The notes under the pieces were generated by a model, which saw only the letters and a program-made list of their open reading frames with translations, was not told the origin of the DNA and ran no database searches. A DNA stretch of 64,000 nucleotides, taken from assembly GCF_040544555.1 (NCBI RefSeq), contig NZ_JBEPKD010000019.1, positions 14,409 through 78,408 of the forward strand, in the 5' to 3' direction. The position numbers were made by a program, and so were the translations under genes. This stretch comes from Halalkalibacter oceani. Lineage in GTDB: Bacteria; Bacillota; Bacilli; Bacillales; Bacillaceae_D. Positions 16,866 to 24,747 of this stretch are shown piece by piece. Position 1 is the stretch's first letter. Each line of letters starts with the position of its first letter.

Positions 16866-18368
16866 ATGATGGAAAGTATTCTCTTAGGCTGGCAGACGGT
16901 CTTTCATCCTGTCTATTTTATGATGGTCGTTCTCGGCGTCCTGATCGGGATTCTGTTCGGCGTAGTCCCGGGATTGAGCGGAGTGACGGCGATCAGCCTG
17001 CTGATTCCGTTTACGTATGCAATGGAACCCTTAAATGGCTTTCTGATTATGATCGCGATTTATGCCGCTTCGATCTATGGCGGCAGTATTGCGGCGATTC
17101 TGTTTAATATACCTGGCGATGCGCCGGCAGCGATGACGGCGCTCGACGGCTACCCGCTTGCCAGGAAAGGCCATGCCGGGCGCGCATTAGGAATGGCGGC
17201 GATTTCCTCGCTTGTCGGCGGTTCCATCAGCGTCATAGCGATTACGTTTTTAGCGCCGCAGGCAGCGAAAATCGCTCTTTCATTCGGACCTCCCGAATAC
17301 TTTGCTTTAGGTCTTCTCGGCTTGACCGTCGTGGCGAGCATTGATGCCAATCATCAGCTTAAAGCGTTCGTATCCGTCTTTCTTGGACTTTTTCTGGCGA
17401 CGGTCGGTCTTGATGTTATTACCGGGGTGGCGCGTTACACCTTCAATTCAACAATCCTGATGTCCGGAATTGATTTTGTCCCGGCGATCATCGGTTTATT
17501 TGCCTTATCGGAAGTTTTTCTGCGATTGCATAAAAAAGCATTGCGGCAAAAGATGCCGGGCGGAGGGAAAGCAGTTCCGCGCTTTGCGATGCCGACGAAA
17601 GAGGATGTCGCCAATGTTAAGAATACATGGCTTCGCTCCAGCGTGATTGGCACCGTCATCGGCTTTTTACCGGGAGCCGGAGCGACGATCGCCGCCTTTG
17701 TCGGTTACGGTGCCGCCGTTTCTGTTTCGAAAGATAAGGAGTCATACGGGAAAGGAAATATCGATGGCGTCGCCGGGCCGGAAGCGGCAAATAATGCGGC
17801 TGTCGGCGGAGCGATGGTTCCTCTTTTAACGCTCGGGATTCCGGGCGGGGCGGTGACGGCGGTTATTTTGAGCGCGTTTTTAATTCATGGCCTTCAGCCG
17901 GGACCGCTTTTATTTGAGCAAAATCCGGAGATTGTCTACACATTATTCAGCGGCATGTTCGTCGCCAATATTTTGATGACGCTTGTCGTGTTAGTGGCAA
18001 TTCGTTATTTAGTAAAAGTGCTCGACGTGCCATACGAATATTTAGCGATGGCGATTATTCTCCTCTCACTTGTCGGCTCGTTTGCGATTAATAACCGCAT
18101 TGGCGACGTCTGGATCATGTTTTTCTTCGGGCTTATCGGTTATATGCTGAAGCGTTATCATTTTTCACTAGCGGCTGTTGTGTTAGGCATCGTGTTAGGA
18201 CAAATTATTGAGACAGGACTCCGGCAAGGGCTGATGATTACCCAGGGAAGCATCCTCGGCTTCTTCACCCGGCCGGGAAGTGGGGTCATCCTGACGCTGA
18301 CTATTTTGGCGTTGTTCTTTCCCCTGCTGAAAAGGCTGAGGACAAAACGGGACATTCCGCAGGACTAA
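16866..18368 (+). CDS. Tripartite tricarboxylate transporter large permease (TctA family)
   Basis: 500-residue permease with about 11-12 membrane helices. Characteristic TctA segments are GILFGVVPGLSGVTAISLLI, IYGGSIAAILFNIPGDAPAA with the 'TALDGYPLARKG' loop, and the second-half repeat GFLPGAGATIAAFVGYG followed by MVPLLTLGIPGGAVTAVIL. It lies 14 bp after tctB with a GGCGGTGGAT ribosome-binding site. The substrate is not readable; nearby CoA-transferase and crotonase genes suggest an organic acid degraded through a CoA ester. Confidence 0.9.
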   Translation: MMESILLGWQTVFHPVYFMMVVLGVLIGILFGVVPGLSGVTAISLLIPFTYAMEPLNGFLIMIAIYAASIYGGSIAAILFNIPGDAPAAMTALDGYPLARKGHAGRALGMAAISSLVGGSISVIAITFLAPQAAKIALSFGPPEYFALGLLGLTVVASIDANHQLKAFVSVFLGLFLATVGLDVITGVARYTFNSTILMSGIDFVPAIIGLFALSEVFLRLHKKALRQKMPGGGKAVPRFAMPTKEDVANVKNTWLRSSVIGTVIGFLPGAGATIAAFVGYGAAVSVSKDKESYGKGNIDGVAGPEAANNAAVGGAMVPLLTLGIPGGAVTAVILSAFLIHGLQPGPLLFEQNPEIVYTLFSGMFVANILMTLVVLVAIRYLVKVLDVPYEYLAMAIILLSLVGSFAINNRIGDVWIMFFFGLIGYMLKRYHFSLAAVVLGIVLGQIIETGLRQGLMITQGSILGFFTRPGSGVILTLTILALFFPLLKRLRTKRDIPQD

Positions 18369-18454
18369 AAGCGATCTTGACGTTCGTGACGGTTCATTTT
18401 CGCTTTTTCTGGGTAAATGGAAGTAAGCGCTGGAGGACCGGGCTATCCCGAATG

Positions 18455-18497
18455 AAGCTTTCTCAAAGGCTATTGTCTCCTTTGAGAGAGCTTTTTC
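18455..18497 (+). terminator. Terminator after the tripartite transporter operon
   Basis: AAGCTTTCTCAAAGG pairs with CCTTTGAGAGAGCTT, followed by TTT. The rest of the 18.37-18.73 kb gap is spacer plus the promoter and operator listed next. Confidence 0.8.
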
Positions 18498-18640
18498 ACA
18501 TGTACAGGGGTGAGCTTGGTCGACTATTTGCTGTCGTCGCGTAGCCCGGATGGTGTCAGTCTGCTAAGAAAATAATAAAAAATGGATGCTGTTCAGCTAG
18601 GAACCACTGATTTTCTCTAGAAACGAGCACGAAACCAATC

Positions 18641-18670
18641 TTATTGTTGTAATAGTCAGAATAATATACT
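18641..18670 (+). promoter_or_regulatory. Promoter of the crotonase/CoA-transferase operon
   Basis: TTATTG (18641-18646), 18-nt spacer, TATACT (18665-18670). Confidence 0.5.
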
Positions 18671-18683
18671 ACACTGAAGATAA

Positions 18684-18696
18684 GTCGATTGTCGAC
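18684..18696. promoter_or_regulatory. Probable GntR operator
   Basis: GTCGATTGTCGAC begins 13 nt after the -10 box, the same geometry as the site at 13249 in front of the gntR gene. Confidence 0.6.
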
Positions 18697-18729
18697 CGGA
18701 TCAAGCGAACTCAAAATGGGGGGGAGCAC

Positions 18730-19527
18730 ATGAAAGTTACGATAAGCCGCATGGAGAAGGATTGCAAAATGATCCTGCAGGAAAGTGCCGAGATGGCGAT
18801 TATCACGATTCATCGCCCGCAGCAGCGGAATGCGATGACGAAAGAAATGTGGGAAGAGCTTGCGAGAATTGGCCAAAGAGTGGTCAAAAATCCGAGGACG
18901 AAGGTTGTTATCATCCGCGGTGGACAAGGGCAGTTCACGGCAGGTTCCGATATTAAGCAATTTAACCGTTTTACGGTGGAAGAAGCAGAAGAGTCGTTTC
19001 AGGCGATGGAGCGGGCCATTTCCACGATTGAAAAAATCCCACTGCCGACGATTGCTGTCGTCAACGGCCCGGCGATGGGAGCCGGGCTGGAGCTGGCGCT
19101 TGCCTGTGATTTGCGAATTGGGACGGTCGACGCGAAATTGGGGATGCCGATCGGACGGCTCGGCATCACGTTAAATCAAGCCTTCACGAACCGGCTCGTG
19201 CAGTTAATCGGCAAAAGCCGGACGCTGGATCTCGTCTATACGGGGAGAATTCTTGATGCCGAGGAAGGGTATCAGCTCGGGATGCTCAATTATGTCGTGC
19301 CGGAAGATAGCGACAGCAGCCATTACGCGCTGAAAATCGCCCAGCAGATTTTGTCCCAGTCCCCGGCCTCGCTTAAAGCGGTCAAACGTTCGGTGGCGTA
19401 CGTCCAGCCGAGCACCTCGATCCAGTGGGAGACCGGTACGGAGACGAGCGTCGATCCGGTCGACTTCCCGGAAGGGGTTCGCGCCTTTGTTGAAAAAAGA
19501 AAACCGAATTTCAGAAGGAGAGGATAG
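18730..19527 (+). CDS. Enoyl-CoA hydratase/isomerase (crotonase) family protein
   Basis: 265-residue crotonase-fold protein acting on an acyl-CoA. The substrate-binding IIRGGQGQFTAGSDIKQF and the oxyanion-hole GPAMGAGLELALACDLRIG segments are both present, the latter with the usual Gly-Ala-Gly. LGMPIGRLGITLNQAF follows where hydratases carry their second catalytic Glu, which is not obvious here, so isomerase, hydrolase or dehalogenase-type chemistry is possible. It is translationally close to the CoA-transferase gene (2 bp between stop and next start) and starts after GGGGGGAG. Confidence 0.87.
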   Translation: MKVTISRMEKDCKMILQESAEMAIITIHRPQQRNAMTKEMWEELARIGQRVVKNPRTKVVIIRGGQGQFTAGSDIKQFNRFTVEEAEESFQAMERAISTIEKIPLPTIAVVNGPAMGAGLELALACDLRIGTVDAKLGMPIGRLGITLNQAFTNRLVQLIGKSRTLDLVYTGRILDAEEGYQLGMLNYVVPEDSDSSHYALKIAQQILSQSPASLKAVKRSVAYVQPSTSIQWETGTETSVDPVDFPEGVRAFVEKRKPNFRRRG

Positions 19528-19529
19528 AG

Positions 19530-20675
19530 ATGTCAGCACTCGAAGGAATAAAGGTGATTGATTTAACGCGGATCTTGAGCGGACCCTACTGTACGATGAC
19601 GCTCGGGGACCTCGGAGCCGAGATCATTAAGGTGGAAAGCCCGGGCGGGGATGATACACGCCAATGGGGGCCTCCTTTTGTTGAAGACGAAAGCGCTTAT
19701 TTTTTAAGCATTAACCGTAATAAGAAAAGCATCGTTCTTAATTTGAAGGAGGAGCGCGACAAGGAGATCTTCCTTAAGCTCGTCGAGGAGGCCGATGTCG
19801 TCGTGGAAAACTTCCGCCCCGGCACGATCAAGAGGCTCGGTATCGGCTACGAGGTGCTGAAGGAGCGTAACCCGAAAATTATTCTCGCTTCCATCTCCGG
19901 CTTTGGTCAGACGGGAACGTACGCGCAGAAGCCGGGCTATGATGTGCTGGCGCAAGGAATGGGCGGATTGATGTCCGTGACGGGAGAGCCGGGCCGACCG
20001 CCGACGAAGGCCGGATTTTCCCTTGCCGATGTCGGAACGGGGATGTGGGCTGCATTCGGCATTTTAGCCGCGCTGCTTGAACGCGACAAATCGGGGGAAG
20101 GGCAGTGGATTGATACGTCGTTACTCGATACGATCGTTTCCTGGTCGACCTATCATGCCGGCAATTATTTCGCTTCGGGTGAGGATCCGGTTCCGCTTGG
20201 CAGCGAGCATCCGAACATCGTCCCGTATCAAGTATTTGAAGCGGAGGACGGTCATTTTATTCTCGCGGTCGGGAATGATAAAATGTGGCAGACGTTTCTC
20301 GGGGCAATGAAGGATGAAACGCTTGAGCAGGAAAAATATGCGACGAACGCCGATCGCGTCAGACAGCGCAAGGAGCTTGTCGCCCACTTGAATGATGTTT
20401 TTTCCAAGAAGCCGATCAAGCATTGGATCGAGCTGTTTGAATCGGTGAAAATTCCGTGCGGTCCGGTTAACAAATTCTCAGATATTCTGAACGATCAGCA
20501 CATGCTCGAACGGGAAATGGTCGTGGAAACGGAACACCCGAAGGTCGGGAAGCTGAAAATGCTCGGCACGCCGGTGAAATTTTCAAGAACGCCGGCGCAG
20601 ATCAAAAGCGCCCCGCCGGCATTGGGTGAGCATACGGAAGAAATTTTAAAACGGCTCGGCTATACTACGGAGTGA
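19530..20675 (+). CDS. Class III CoA-transferase (CaiB/BaiF family)
   Basis: 381 residues. DLTRILSGPYCTMTLGDLGAEIIKVE at the N-terminus and NRNKKSIVLNLKEE are hallmark segments. The catalytic Asp is in GFSLADVGTGMWAA (residue about 168). The enzyme moves CoA from a donor thioester to a free carboxylic acid. With the crotonase and the tripartite transporter it makes a short import-activate-transform route for an organic acid; the exact acid is unknown. GGAGAGG precedes the ATG, overlapping the end of the crotonase gene. Confidence 0.9.
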   Translation: MSALEGIKVIDLTRILSGPYCTMTLGDLGAEIIKVESPGGDDTRQWGPPFVEDESAYFLSINRNKKSIVLNLKEERDKEIFLKLVEEADVVVENFRPGTIKRLGIGYEVLKERNPKIILASISGFGQTGTYAQKPGYDVLAQGMGGLMSVTGEPGRPPTKAGFSLADVGTGMWAAFGILAALLERDKSGEGQWIDTSLLDTIVSWSTYHAGNYFASGEDPVPLGSEHPNIVPYQVFEAEDGHFILAVGNDKMWQTFLGAMKDETLEQEKYATNADRVRQRKELVAHLNDVFSKKPIKHWIELFESVKIPCGPVNKFSDILNDQHMLEREMVVETEHPKVGKLKMLGTPVKFSRTPAQIKSAPPALGEHTEEILKRLGYTTE

Positions 20676-20822
20676 GGGATAAACGGCTCGGGCGGAACGG
20701 GGCCGCTGACACCGCCTGTCCCAATATTCGCACAAAAAGCCGGATCAAGGCAGGATTTCGACAAGAAACCGCAAATAAATAAGGATAGAGATCGTTATTT
20801 ACGCTCGGATAGGAGAATGGTT

Positions 20823-21647
20823 ATGAACGAAGAAGCGAAAAAACAGCATGTGATTGAACTCGAAGATATTGTCTGGAAACGGGACGGAAAGTATATTTTA
20901 AACTCCGTATCCTGGACGGTCGAAAAGGGGCAGCATTGGGCGGTACTTGGCTTGAACGGCTCCGGCAAAACGTCGCTGCTTAAGATGATTACAGGCTATC
21001 AATGGCCAAATGGTGGCGCCGTGACCGTCTTTGGACAACGTTTTGGACAAGTCAACATCCAGGAGCTGCGCAAATCAATCGGGTGGGTCAGTACATCATT
21101 GGACGACCGCTTTCAGAACCGGACGCGCGATACCGCTCTCGAAATTATCCTTAGTGGAAAAAACGCCTCCGTCGGCATTTACGAAGAGGTGACAGAGGCC
21201 GATATCGAAAAGGGCCGCAAGCTGCTTAAACAGCTCGGAATTGACCATGTCGGCAATCAATACTTTCCGTCGCTCTCCCAAGGGGAAAGACGGAAGGCGA
21301 TGATTGGCCGGGCGTTAATGGCCTCGCCGGAACTGTTAATACTTGATGAGCCTTGTAACGGCTTGGACATTTATTCAAAAGAGGAGCTGCTGGCGACGAT
21401 TGAAGAGATGTGCCAGGACCCGGAAGGCCCGACATTGCTCTATGTGACTCATCATATCGAAGAAATCGTTCCTTCGGTTTCCCACGCCCTCCTGCTCAAC
21501 AAAGGAGAAATCGTCGGCTCGGGCGAAAAGCGCGCCGTACTGACCGAACCGTTGCTGGAGCAAACGTTCCACGTACCTGTCGCCCTGCAGTGGGAAGGCG
21601 AACGGCCGTGGGTGCGGATTACTGCAAAGCGGACGATTACGAACTGA
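20823..21647 (+). CDS. ABC transporter ATP-binding protein
   Basis: 274-residue single ATPase subunit. Walker A is GLNGSGKTSLL, the signature is LSQGERRKAMIGRAL, Walker B is LLILDEPCNGLD and the switch His is in TLLYVTHHIEEI. The C-terminal 30 residues are an extra tail. No permease or binding protein gene is adjacent, so its partners are elsewhere. It resembles the stand-alone YlmA-type ATPases of bacilli (recalled similarity). An in-frame ATG at 20817 is possible, but AGGAG is spaced for 20823. Confidence 0.85.
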   Translation: MNEEAKKQHVIELEDIVWKRDGKYILNSVSWTVEKGQHWAVLGLNGSGKTSLLKMITGYQWPNGGAVTVFGQRFGQVNIQELRKSIGWVSTSLDDRFQNRTRDTALEIILSGKNASVGIYEEVTEADIEKGRKLLKQLGIDHVGNQYFPSLSQGERRKAMIGRALMASPELLILDEPCNGLDIYSKEELLATIEEMCQDPEGPTLLYVTHHIEEIVPSVSHALLLNKGEIVGSGEKRAVLTEPLLEQTFHVPVALQWEGERPWVRITAKRTITN

Positions 21648-21664
21648 GTGCGATAAAACCTTCA

Positions 21665-21714
21665 ACCACCCACCGAACCAATCTTTTATGATTGCTTCGG
21701 TGGGTGGTTTTTTG
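21665..21714 (+). terminator. Strong intrinsic terminator after the ABC ATPase
   Basis: ACCACCCACCGAA and TTCGGTGGGTGGT arms with inner AATC...GATT pairing are followed by TTTTTT. Confidence 0.9.
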
Positions 21715-21739
21715 TGCCGGCGTTAAGCTAATATAGCGG

Positions 21740-21935
21740 AGGCGGGAAGCGGAACCTTATTCCGCTATTTCGCATTCAGCCCGCTCGTTGCGCTTACGTG
21801 AGGAACCTCATTCCGCTATTGGCCGCTACAAGGAGGAGAGACCGCTTATGAGAGCCTAATAACGGAATCTCGTTCCTTGTAAGGTGAAAAATTGCCTTGA
21901 ATAAAGGAATAGAGGAATCACGTTCCGCTCAAAGT
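21740..21935. repeat. Cluster of REP-like GTTCCGC palindromic elements
   Basis: Four degenerate copies of the short palindromic theme GCGGAAC-ctcGTTCCGC occur here (about 21751, 21800, 21858, 21905), for example GCGGAACCTTATTCCGC. The same theme recurs at 49388-49570. No gene is seen in this stretch. Confidence 0.6.
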
Positions 21936-22068
21936 TCGAGCGTGCTGAAAAAACTTTCCCTTTTTCAAAAAATGACTGAAAAAAATTTAAAAAGGCAAAA
22001 TTAGCCGATTTTCTTTTGCTAGCGTCGATATAGCCATAATTTCTAACCTTTTCAAACATTTGCCATAC

Positions 22069-22097
22069 TTGACAGTTGTCTTAAAATTTGAAATAAT
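22069..22097 (+). promoter_or_regulatory. Sigma-A promoter of the small membrane protein operon
   Basis: TTGACA (22069-22074), 17-nt spacer, AATAAT (22092-22097). A partial cre-like sequence, TGGTAGCGCTTTCA, lies downstream at about 22203. Confidence 0.55.
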
Positions 22098-22233
22098 GTG
22101 TACTGCAACACCTCGAATGCTATCTCTTTAATATGGCGGAAGCCTACTGTTAGTAGCTGTGAAACGTGTTATAGAGTAGTTGCAGTCTTTATTATCTTTT
22201 TATGGTAGCGCTTTCAAGAAAGGAGAGAATCTA

Positions 22234-22410
22234 TTGCTGTATGTCTTCTTAGGAATTACACTGCTCTCTATTATTCTAGCTTTTCGTTTGAGAAAACCAC
22301 TCATCCTCTCCGTCCCTTTTGCGGCGATCTTTCTTTATATGATCGTTCAAGTGGCGATGGTCCCTCTTGGTTTTTTTGAAACAGTGCGCTTTATCTTCGG
22401 CTTGCGTTAA
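22234..22410 (+). CDS. Small two-helix membrane protein, unknown
   Basis: 58 residues from a TTG start preceded by AAAGGAGAG. An upstream in-frame start at 22180 has no ribosome-binding site. Two hydrophobic stretches (LLYVFLGITLLSIILAF and LILSVPFAAIFLYMIVQVAM) make up nearly the whole protein. It precedes the zinc-ribbon membrane protein gene by about 20 bp and is probably cotranscribed. Confidence 0.55.
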   Translation: MLYVFLGITLLSIILAFRLRKPLILSVPFAAIFLYMIVQVAMVPLGFFETVRFIFGLR

Positions 22411-22433
22411 AAATGGGAGTGATAGGTAAACCA

Positions 22434-22679
22434 ATGACGGACTATTCAGTTTGCCCGAAATGTCAACAGCCATCATGGAAAGAAATGCCGTTTGCGCGTT
22501 ATGTGATCTTTCTTAGTGCCCTTCCTGTCCTCGTTGCCCTCTGTTTGACGTTCATCATTGATCCGCTTCTTATTCTTTTTGTGCCGATTGTCCTGTTACT
22601 CAATATGCGGGCGGCGAAAAAGCGTATTCGGCTCGGGCGGTGTCAGACGTGCTTTTATACAGGGCCGCGCGCCTCATAA
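22434..22679 (+). CDS. Small membrane protein with a split zinc ribbon
   Basis: 81 residues from ATG 22434 (ATG 22413 also in frame). CPKC near the N-terminus and CQTC near the C-terminus can form one zinc site, with two hydrophobic helices between them (YVIFLSALPVLVALCLTFII and PLLILFVPIVLLLNM). Function unknown; it may be a membrane sensor or assembly factor. It lies just upstream of the symporter subunit genes. Confidence 0.6.
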   Translation: MTDYSVCPKCQQPSWKEMPFARYVIFLSALPVLVALCLTFIIDPLLILFVPIVLLLNMRAAKKRIRLGRCQTCFYTGPRAS

Positions 22680-22759
22680 TCTGCGCCATTGAAAGGGGGG
22701 ATGCCTGCCGGAGTTCGTCGGAAGTTCACGAAAGGAAAAAGAAAAAAGGAGGAAGCTAG

Positions 22760-23062
22760 ATGAGAAAAATTGATAAACGTGTTGCTGAAGCCTATTTTCG
22801 GGCACGGACTTGGCTTGTTGTGATCTGTCTGATCATTGGGGGAATTGTGTCCTTTGGTGTCGTTGCCTTTGCTGAAGCGTTATCGAGCTTTACGATCTTA
22901 GGCATGCCGGCGCATTACTACATGGGAGCGCAGGGCGCCGTCGTCATCTTCGTCATCCTGCTTTTTGCAAACGCTGTCATCAGTGACAGAATTGATCGGA
23001 AATTCGGGATTGATGAGGAGCAAAATACACGGGTCAGCTCAGGAAAAGTATTAGACCATTAA
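22760..23062 (+). CDS. Sodium:solute symporter small subunit (DUF4212)
   Basis: 100 residues with two membrane helices. The N-terminal AEAYFRARTWLVVICLIIGG and the C-terminal FANAVISDRIDRKFGI are typical of the DUF4212 partner subunit that precedes VC_2705-type symporters. GGAGGAAG precedes its ATG, and the symporter gene follows after 23 bp, so the two are likely made together as one transporter for acetate or a similar small acid. Confidence 0.85.
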   Translation: MRKIDKRVAEAYFRARTWLVVICLIIGGIVSFGVVAFAEALSSFTILGMPAHYYMGAQGAVVIFVILLFANAVISDRIDRKFGIDEEQNTRVSSGKVLDH

Positions 23063-23085
23063 AAAAATAATGAGGGGGTTCAATA

Positions 23086-24747
23086 ATGGACCAGCAAACA
23101 CTCGTATCGATTTTGATGATTATTGCTACCTTTGGCCTTTATATTGGAATTTCTGTCTATAACAGAGCGAAGGCGACATCGGACTTCTACGTCGCCAGCC
23201 GTGGCGTTCCTCCATTGTGGAACGGGATGGCGATCGGCGGTGACTGGATGAGTGCCGCTTCTTTTATCGGGATGGCCGGTACAGTGATGGTGATGGGCTA
23301 TGATGGGTTGGCCTACATCATGGGCTGGACCGGGGGCTATTTATTCCTCACCTTCTTACTGGCGCCGCAGCTGCGCAAATATGGCCGCTATACGGTGCCT
23401 GAATTTATCGGCGACCGCTTTGACAGTAACGCCGCCCGCCTGATTGCGGCGATCGCGACGATTATTATCAGCTTTACATACATTATCGGACAGCTTTCCG
23501 GTTCGGGCGTGGTGATCGGCCGAATCCTCAATATTCCGGCGATGTATGGCACGATGATCGGGGTAGTCGTTATCGCGATTTACGCGACACTCGGAGGAAT
23601 GAAGGGGATTACGTGGACCCAGGTGGCCCAGTATATGATTTTGATCGTTGCTTATATCATTCCGATCGTATTTATGTCGCTGCAAATCACAAGCAATCCG
23701 CTGCCGTGGCTGACGTATGGAGGAATTGTCGATCAGCTCGGGGCACTCGACCGGGAGCTTGGGTTAAGCGAGTATTTTGCTCCGTTTGCCGAAAGCGATA
23801 AATCGCAGTTTATCGCGCTTATGTTTACGTTGATGGTCGGGACGGCCGCCCTGCCTCACGTCATCGTCCGCTTCTATACCGTAACAACAATGAAAGCAGC
23901 GCGCTGGAGTGGAGCATGGGCTCTTGTGTTTATCGCTCTTCTTTATTTATCTGCTCCTGCCTATGCCGCCTTCTCCCGCTTTATTTTAATGACGCGCGTC
24001 GCTGACCAGCCGATTGATCAACTGCCTGCCTGGACGGAAACTTGGGTCAATACGGGATTGCTGCAAGTGGCTGATACGAATGGGGACGGCATTCTGCAAT
24101 GGCAGGAAATCATTATTTCGAATGATATTGTCGTCATGGCGACACCGGAAATCGCCAATCTTGGTGTGTTTGTCATCGGCTTGGTCGCTGCCGGGGCGAT
24201 GGCGGCTGCCTTATCAACAGCCGGAGGTTTGCTCATTACGATTTCTTCCTCCTTTGCCCATGATATTTACTATCGCCTTGTCAATCCGCAGGCGAGCGAT
24301 CGCAGACGGCTTGCTGCCGGGCGCTGGGCGATTGTGCTGGCGACGGTCATCGCCGGAATCGTGGCGCTCAATCCGCCAGGGGTGATTACGCAAATTGTTG
24401 CCTGGGCGTTTGCTCTTGCCGGTGGAACCTTCTTCCCGGTGCTGCTTCTTGGCGTGTGGTGGAAGCGGATGAACGCTCAAGGAGCGATCGCTGGGATGCT
24501 CGTCGGCCTGTCGGTGACATTGACCTATATCTTTTTGGCGCGGGCCGGCATTACGTTTTTAGGAATACAGGATACCGGCGCCGGCATTATCGGTGTGCCG
24601 ATTAACCTGATTGTCTGTTATCTCGTTTCGAAAATGACGGCGGCTCCGTCGCAAAAGCTGCAGGATGAAGTCGTTGACCTCCGTTATCCTGAACAAATGA
24701 GCTATCGCGATGGCGAGGTTTGGATGGATGAATCCACTGGAAGATAA
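23086..24747 (+). CDS. Sodium:solute symporter (SSS family, VC_2705/ActP-like)
   Basis: 553 residues with about 13 membrane helices. The N-terminal ASRGVPPLWNGMAIGGDWMS motif, GGYLFLTFLLAPQLRK and YTVPEFIGDRF are SSS-family signatures. An insert of about 60 residues (near 300-360, with the EF-hand-like DTNGDGILQWQE) is characteristic of the VC_2705 group. It imports a small carboxylate, probably acetate or propionate, with sodium. It overlaps the CBS/DUF294 gene by about 20 bp, implying coupled translation. Confidence 0.9.
   Translation: MDQQTLVSILMIIATFGLYIGISVYNRAKATSDFYVASRGVPPLWNGMAIGGDWMSAASFIGMAGTVMVMGYDGLAYIMGWTGGYLFLTFLLAPQLRKYGRYTVPEFIGDRFDSNAARLIAAIATIIISFTYIIGQLSGSGVVIGRILNIPAMYGTMIGVVVIAIYATLGGMKGITWTQVAQYMILIVAYIIPIVFMSLQITSNPLPWLTYGGIVDQLGALDRELGLSEYFAPFAESDKSQFIALMFTLMVGTAALPHVIVRFYTVTTMKAARWSGAWALVFIALLYLSAPAYAAFSRFILMTRVADQPIDQLPAWTETWVNTGLLQVADTNGDGILQWQEIIISNDIVVMATPEIANLGVFVIGLVAAGAMAAALSTAGGLLITISSSFAHDIYYRLVNPQASDRRRLAAGRWAIVLATVIAGIVALNPPGVITQIVAWAFALAGGTFFPVLLLGVWWKRMNAQGAIAGMLVGLSVTLTYIFLARAGITFLGIQDTGAGIIGVPINLIVCYLVSKMTAAPSQKLQDEVVDLRYPEQMSYRDGEVWMDESTGR

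Noticed and set aside
18505..18545. A further GntR operator (GTCGACTATTTGCTGTCGTC)
   Set aside because: The spacing between half-sites is wrong compared with the three better sites, and no promoter is beside it.
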